DNA of 64,000 nt from Echinometra lucunter (lineage: Eukaryota > Echinodermata > Echinoidea > Camarodonta > Echinometridae). Below the pieces are notes generated by a model. That model searched no databases, was not told where the DNA came from, and saw nothing but the letters and a program-made list of their open reading frames with translations. The position numbers and the translations under genes are program-made. Of the stretch, positions 57,950 through 64,000 are shown piece after piece. Positions within the stretch are counted from its first letter, which is position 1. The number at the start of each line of letters is the position of its first letter. The DNA is taken from the NCBI GenBank assembly GCA_029962745.1, contig CM057152.1, forward strand, positions 27,918,672-27,982,671, given 5' to 3'.

Positions 57950-58201
57950 GTGACCATAACTGCACCTGATGTAGGTTATGGTAAGCCCCTCATTACAGAT
58001 CCTAGAATAAGTTCTAAATTGGCCCAAGCTGGGGTCAAACTCCAATTTGCTCCAGAGTTAATCCCCTCTCTTGCTGTCGTCAGTGATGATGATATCGATG
58101 ATGATGAGTCAAGGTTGAGTCTATATCTGTCCTGGGCTGACCATTGGGCTGACCGAAGCAGTGACCATAGCTTACAGCTATCTGGTGCTGCAGGTTTCTG
58201 A
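57950..58201 (+). CDS. Candidate terminal exon, unidentified
   Basis: After a pyrimidine-containing acceptor (tgctttgaatcag) an 83-codon frame runs to TGA at 58199. It begins VTITAPDVGYGKPLITDPRI and includes an acidic stretch DDDIDDDE and SWADHWADRSSDHS. The peptide is not low-complexity overall, but codon composition is near background and no homologue is recognised. It may be chance. Confidence 0.22.
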   Translation: MTITAPDVGYGKPLITDPRISSKLAQAGVKLQFAPELIPSLAVVSDDDIDDDESRLSLYLSWADHWADRSSDHSLQLSGAAGF

Positions 58202-58525
58202 TTGATTCATAAGTGGACAAGACAGGGGAAGTCTACGCCCTTTGACCCACCTTGTCAATTGATGATTCCATGTTTGCTTTGGTGACAGTTTCTTAGGTCT
58301 TTATTAAATTGGAAATATAGGACTAGGGTTGTGATGAAGTATTAGGTTATTGATTATGAGGGTAAGGTTAGAGAAAGGTTTATTGTTAAGGTAAGATATT
58401 AAGTTGAGACTTCGTTCGTGTAGGAAAACTTTATATTTTGAGGAAACAAAGAGACACCCCCAAACAAAAAAAAAGAAGAAGAAAACAAACATATAAACTA
58501 GCATGTATTCTACATGTAGGGAGAT

Positions 58526-58718
58526 ACAGTCAAACCTGCATTAGCGACCACCTGTCTATAACAATCACCTGTCTATAAAGGCCACATTTTCTGTTTCCCT
58601 TCAATGTGATTTCTCATTGGTGCATGTACTAAAGGAAACCTGTCCATAAAGGACACCTGCCTATAAAGACCACTTTTCTTGTCTCCCTTGAGTGGTCTTT
58701 ATAAACAGGTTTCACTGT
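58526..58718. repeat. CCTGTCTATAAAGGCCAC-type dispersed repeat, copy 2
   Basis: Begins acagtcaaacctgcattagc and ends aaacaggtttcactgt, so the ends are inverted. It includes short direct repeats of acctgtctataa, acctgtccataa and acctgcctataa. Confidence 0.75.
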
Positions 58719-59788
58719 ATATGCAACATGATGCTTTTCCTGCATTATTCCATTTGCTATATTTGTGTATTTCAAACTTCAGAGTACTATTACAGTCAAA
58801 ATAGACAAGTTTAACTGTTTTACACCTCTTTGATTTACCGTTAATGAAAAGACTTCTTAGTAGAACTACGATTACAAAAAGCTTGCACCACTATGCGTTT
58901 GCAGAAATGTCAACCTGTCAAAAATGTTAACAGGGTTTTCATTCTCTGCTTTTTTAATACCCTGCTATATTTTTTTATGATTGAGATTGAGGAGGTGCTA
59001 ATTGATTGCATTTAAGAGGTCCAGACATTTGAAGTGTTGTGAAAGGAAGGAAGTAGTTTTCTCATACTCATAGGTTGCATCTGTTGATTGCTCTATCCAC
59101 TAGATAAGAGGCTGTCATCTCTGTCTGCCCTCCGAGATATCTTATTTTATAGCTATTTCTCACTACAAATGGCAGAATATGGTAGATTTTAGTATCTTTA
59201 AATTGGTTTAGAAACAATTATTTTTGTTTTTAAATAGATGGTTTCCATATTATTACATGCTTTCGCTTTCTTTTTCCCTTTCTCTTTCCCATTTGTTCAT
59301 CTCTGTCTCTCCTTTTACTCACCCTCTTTTTGTCAGTTGCTCCCCCTTCCCTCCATCTTTTCCTGAATATCCTATCATACTGTTCTTATTTATCCTTACT
59401 TCCTGTAAGGAAGGTGGGGGGGGGGGGGGGGCACTGTGTGAAAATATGTTGTAAGATGCAGATCTTTTGAAATTTTACCAACCTTTTAAGTGGGGTAATT
59501 TTTTTCATAAACCCCCATCTCCAGGCCCAGACACTATTTCTTGAATTCATATAATATCAGTAATATTTCATGGTATTAGCCCTTTTCTGTTTGGAGAGGA
59601 AACTCCAGGAATGATAGGGAACCCTTTTCTTCAAGTACTTCTTTAAAGTCATTATTAGTATCATCAGTGGAAATACAGCTCATAGTGCATAAATTATGAA
59701 TTCTGTTTTTCATAGAAAAGGTATGTTTTTCATCTGTTGACTGTAATTCTTGCGAGCCAGGAACTCACTCAGTAATCTTCGAGTCCTG

Positions 59789-59930
59789 AGCCCCGTTTCA
59801 TAAAACTTGTTATCAGTACCAACTGCCACATTTCTGTGACAAATTCAGATGCAAGGATGCAAGGATTTTCAGTAGCTTGTAACACTTATTGCAACTTGTT
59901 ACTGATAACAAGTTTTATGAAATGGGGCCT
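59789..59930. mobile_element. Fold-back MITE, copy 4
   Basis: agccccgtttcataaaactt at the left and aagttttatgaaatggggcc at the right. The core has gatgcaaggattttcagtag; the gattggctg part of other copies is lost. Confidence 0.8.
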
Positions 59931-61994
59931 TGATTTAATCATTTGATCAGTCATAACATTCTTTATCAAAGAGCCTAGACTGAGACTAGAATGAATTTAG
60001 ATTAAATTTCTGCCATATTGATGCCTGCACCTTCCTTTCAGATAATACAATTTACACTTCACCATATTTCTGTGTGCAAGCTTTACTTCCTGTACGTGCC
60101 ATTGCAAATTACATTTATTTTCTTGTTATGTGTTCATTGCTTAAACAGAAGGTTAATGTACTATGTAGAAGGTGGGATTAAGATCGTTTTCTTACATCCC
60201 TATTTCTGGAATTTGGATTGTTTCAGGGGAAATCTTGAGTCTGATGAAAGCGGAAGAGACAAGGCAATTCTATGAAGCATGAGACATTAAAAATTTGTTG
60301 AGGCTTTGATAGATAATAGTGACATCTTGTCTGGCATTTATAATTAGTCAGATGAGGGGAACATGAAGGTGTAATTTCTTTTCACTTGGTGAGAACAGGT
60401 GTTTGGGTGGGATTTGGATTGAAATTTTTACTTACTAGGTAACTTTACGTTTAAGTCATGCAAATGTCTCGCACAGTCAGATTTCGAGGAACAAGTTGTT
60501 TCTATTTGAGCAGCATAGTCAATGCCATCCCTTACAGAACAGACTTCTGTTAGAGCCATTAGGTAAAATTTTAATCTGAAAAGTACATTTATATTAGATA
60601 ATAATTTTAAGTAAAGATATCGTTTATGAGATGAATATGCATTAAATTAGAGACATGCTGATTCTATCATTTTTAGATAATTTTGGAAATGAAGAGGGTA
60701 GTCCACTATTTTGGCCTTTAAGAAATGAATCTTCAGAGCTTTGCCTTTCAAAATTCAGAACTATCCCATGCCAAACCTAAGAATCTTTTCAAAGGTAAGA
60801 TGCATTATTTTATGTGAACCCTTTTTTATTCTCTCAGAAATAAATAAAACCACAAGCGTATCAAGTATAACAGAACATGGCTGTTGTCCAACTTTTGAAA
60901 TCACCCTAATATGACAGCAAAATCCTGTAAATAGTAACTGGATATCAACAGATAAAGAAGGTTTAGTCAATATATTTGTCTGTAAACTTGTCAGGAAGCC
61001 GATTATTTCCGTCATTTCAACTTGTGTGTTCGGAGACGCCATGCTAAACCAAAGGATAGTGTCTATTCAAAGGGATGCAAAAAGGTGGCCATTCTGTTGT
61101 ACTTTTGGGGTTATTTCAGCAAAGCTTAAATTAAGCTTAAATAAATCTGCATCTTAATACTTTTGCCTCTAGAAATTATAGAAAGGCTCCAGATTTCTTT
61201 CATCAGAATCATTTGATTTACAAGGTGGAACCTCAAAACTATTCAGTATTTATTCTGTACTATTATGCTAGAAAGTGCAATGATGTGCAAAGATGACCCT
61301 TGGTATATGAATTTGTGACACTTCCGACAGTGTGTGAATCCTGGCCCTTTTTAGGAAAGGAGGTAATCTCCAGAAGATGATTTTATTTCATCTTGTGCCA
61401 TCTGTGATCATATTGATGCATTCAATAACATTAATATCCATGGAAATTTATTTTGTTTACATGCTAAATACATATATGGAGGTATAGAACATAAATAAGT
61501 GATCAGCATACTCACCCAACAAAATAACAACACTCTCAACAATGTAATTAAAAACTTTGAATGAATATTTGTCATTGTGTTGACATACTGAGTTGTAGAA
61601 CATTGCCAAAAATAAAATAAAAATCAGTTTTGAAATATAACTGAGTTAAGCTCATTTCCCCTATTTTTGTTGGACATGCTCATCACTTCAAGTCATGAGA
61701 CGATTTGATGATAATGCATAGTAGCTTATTGTTTTGATTCTCAGAAAAGGACACAACATTAATGGCTTTGTTCAGTGTTTATAGAAGTACCGTAGTCTAC
61801 CCTCCAAACATGTATGTACAGATGAAACATACTTGATACTTCTTTTCTGTGATTGGTTCATTTTAAATGTGATTAATCAAGTTTATGATGTTTTTTTCTT
61901 TTAATTCATGCTTTCAAGATTATGCCTAGCCAGATCATGAGATAATGTGATGATTTTGTATTCTGAGCAGAGCAAATCAAAGACCCCTTCAGCT

Positions 61995-62582
61995 TTAAAG
62001 GAGAACACAACCCAGACATCAGTGTGCTTTCAGTGAATGAAGAAGAACAATAAGAGTAAACAGTGAAAGTTTGAGCAAAATCGGACAATCTGTTCAAGAG
62101 TTATAAACTTTGAAAGTTTAAGTAAATCCTTATTAAGGGGATCCTTGAATTGACAACTTTGCCAGCATCTGTGATGTCATGATGGACAACTCTCAGTCCA
62201 TTTTGTACACAAAATTTAACATTTTCTTTATTTTCAAGAAAAATAAAAATTCATTTGATTTATTGTTTGCGTATGACATGGCTATATCAATTTTGCAAGC
62301 AATTTGGGAAGAATTATGTTGATTCCTGACTTGAAATTTCATATAAATTAATTTTTTTGAAAAATTATGTACAAAATGAATTGGGAGTTGTCCACGATGA
62401 CATCACAGATGCTGGCAAAGTTGCCAACTCAAAGATCCCCATAATAGGGATTTACTGAAACTTTGAAAATTCATAACTCTTGAACAGATTGCCCGATTTT
62501 GCTCAAACTTTCACTGTTTACTCTTCTTGGTCATCTTTATTCACTAAGAGCACACTGATACCTGGATTGCATTCTCCTTTAA
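61995..62582. mobile_element. TTAA-flanked fold-back element with ~230-bp arms
   Basis: Tips ttaaaggagaacacaaccca and tgcattctcctttaa are inverted. Pairing continues deep inside (gccagcatctgtgatgtcat against gatgacatcacagatgctgg), with a loop at about 62230-62350. TTAA lies at both ends. Confidence 0.85.
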
Positions 62583-63321
62583 GTGAAGTAGTAATTCAAC
62601 ATTTCTGTGTAATTGGTTCTCTGTAAATGTAATTAAATTATTAAAGCTTGTGCTTCTTTTTTTGGGGCATGCTTCAAGATCTTGCCAAGTCAGATCATGA
62701 GACAATTTGATGATGTTTTCAGTCTAACCGAAGGAAACCACACTCTTAGGTATGTTTAGCGATCATGGAAGTTGTCAATGTAGAAGAGGATCTCTAGGGG
62801 GTCGTCTATTCAGTTTCACGTGAGCTGTTGGTCTGTTAGCACTAGGCAGGCAAACTTTCTAAAAATGGCTCGTTTTTGTGTTCATGCCAGAAAGTTGCCC
62901 CTGGAGATTTTTGCTGTTATCTCTGGGAATGTTATGGATGCTCATCCTCAGCTTTCTCACTGTAATAATGGCTCTATTCTTTTGATTTTTTATTTTTAAT
63001 GGGGGGGGGGGGGAGCTGGAAGAGAGGGCATACACTGTATAATGGCACAAAGGGAGAAGGTTGTATACAAAAAGGAGGATTTTGAAGTTTGTTGGACACT
63101 TTGTTTCCGATGCCAGTCAACAGGGGCGATATTTTTTTCATAAAATTATCCTATCAATATCCTATTCAAATGTTTTGTGAACTGTTATTGTTCTCTTTCA
63201 GAATCATAATCAGAACAAGAACTGATGATCAAATTATATGGAATTGATAACGAATGTCTTATTTTTATTAAGAGGGTGGTATGTGAGAAATGTTAATACC
63301 TTTCAAATATGTTGCCACTAT

Positions 63322-63581
63322 CACTATGAACACGACGGACAAAGAAAGCGGACAAAATAAACAACCCCTCATTCTACCCTTCACAATGGTTCTGGTAGTC
63401 AAAAGAACATCCCCTTCACTGCTATTGTCTAAAATATGTGGAACAGGGGTCACATGCATATTCACCTGGAGCTACATAATAGCTGCGAAGGGATGTTCTT
63501 TTGACTACCAGAACCATTGTGAAGGGTAGAATGAGAGGTTGTTTATTTTGTCCGCTTTCTTTGTCCGCCATGTTCATAGTG
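63322..63581. repeat. Inverted repeat with ~95-bp arms and a 69-bp loop
   Basis: Arms 63322-63417 and 63487-63581 are near-perfect reverse complements (left has aaagaaagcggacaaaataa and tggttctggtagtcaaaaga). The loop includes ggggtcacatgcatattcac. Confidence 0.9.
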
Positions 63582-63707
63582 TATGCCTCCCTAGTTCTAG
63601 ACAACAAAACAAACAGTGTATTCCTGATCATGAGTTATGTTTGGTTGAACTTTTGCACTCCGTGGATCATGTTTAGCCATACAGAACACTGCATTTCCTC
63701 TTTATAG

Positions 63708-63737
63708 CAGCTTTAGGAGATGTGGTCGCACTTTCAG
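63708..63737 (+). CDS. Candidate 30-nt micro-exon of SIPA1L or the 55-kb transcript
   Basis: Thirty bases between a good acceptor (tttcctctttatag) and donor gtatga, phase 1 to 1, reading ALGDVVALS after a split codon. The phase fits both exon 22 (45045) and the 55-kb exon. The peptide is too short for homology, so this rests on splice sites and phase only. Confidence 0.25.
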
Positions 63738-63817
63738 GTATGAGGTATTGACTAGCTTCACTGTATAGTTGAATCACAAATTAATGCTAGACAGGACTGA
63801 AGCAAGATATCAATCTA

Positions 63818-63995
63818 ATGGGGTGTTGCAAGAAAGTTGCAATCGATTGCAAATAATTGATAATTTTGAAACAACCATTCTGATTGGCTCAGGGTCTGCT
63901 CTTTTAAGAAGACATGCATGCAACAATGATTTTGATTGGCCAGTGACAATCAGTTGCAACTTGCAATCGATTGCAACTTTCTTGCAACACCCCAT
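63818..63995. mobile_element. Fold-back MITE, GTTGCAAGAAAGTTGC family
   Basis: Left atggggtgttgcaagaaagt then tgcaatcgattgcaa; right ttgcaatcgattgcaacttt then cttgcaacaccccat. The interior has attctgattggctcagg and attttgattggccagtg. It ends five bases before the window edge. Confidence 0.82.
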
Positions 63996-64000
63996 AAGAC

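Larger units (their letters stand above)
55433..64000 (+). other. Repeat-rich stretch to window end
   Basis: Apart from the two low-confidence exon candidates at 57950-58201 and 63708-63737, it holds mobile elements and repeats: 56149-56647, 57185-57416, 58526-58718, 59789-59930, 61995-62582, 63322-63581 and 63818-63995. G-runs lie near 59417 and 63001. Confidence 0.7.

Noticed and set aside
63290..63631. Two frames on opposite strands with the same peptide (DKESGQNKQPLILPFTMVLV)
   Set aside because: They are the two arms of a palindrome read on each strand, not a conserved gene.

Overview
The window is animal nuclear DNA: AT-rich, intron-rich, with no bacterial-style gene packing. Frequent TACATGTA words, fold-back elements ending in GGGCCC next to TTTCATAAAACTTGTTATCAG, a TCTCGCCTGCGTAGC repeat and tRNA-derived SINEs suggest a marine invertebrate deuterostome. 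An echinoderm, probably a sea urchin, is the best guess, but no species-diagnostic search was possible.

One gene dominates. Twenty-two plus-strand exons between 615 and 45045 join in one consistent reading frame (3942 nt, about 1313 codons). They encode most of a SIPA1L/SPAR-family Rap GTPase-activating protein: the region before the RapGAP domain, the RapGAP domain with its catalytic HIGND motif, a linker, a PDZ domain, a long Ser/Pro/Thr/Arg-rich tail, and the start of the C-terminal SPAR-type domain (TVSEESL and LDWDNLVKAAKEF). The 5' exons lie left of the window. The last part, the C-terminal leucine-zipper/coiled-coil, was not found up to 64000, except for a phase-compatible 30-nt micro-exon candidate at 63708-63737.

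Layout. 1-614: upstream intron. 615-766: first visible exon. 767-13761: a 13-kb intron full of small transposons. 13762-21003: RapGAP exons. 24417-26591: post-GAP and PDZ exons. 27082-45045: disordered-tail exons. 45046-64000: mostly non-coding and repeat-rich, with a convincing but unidentified coding exon at about 55174-55432, possibly the start of another gene or transcript, and a weaker terminal-exon-like ORF at 57950-58201.

Main observations. (1) The RapGAP exon at 15728-15828 is preceded by two decayed tandem copies of itself at 15415-15525 and 15579-15667. (2) The end of exon 9 with its splice donor is duplicated 94 nt downstream inside a GAT microsatellite. (3) Fold-back MITEs with different arm sequences share the same unpaired core. 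(4) At least six non-autonomous elements are flanked by TTAA, as expected for piggyBac-type insertion. (5) A 2.13-kb element bounded by perfect 11-bp inverted ends carries five 161-bp satellite units, most with three AGGTCA half-sites spaced by one base (DR1 nuclear-receptor-like).
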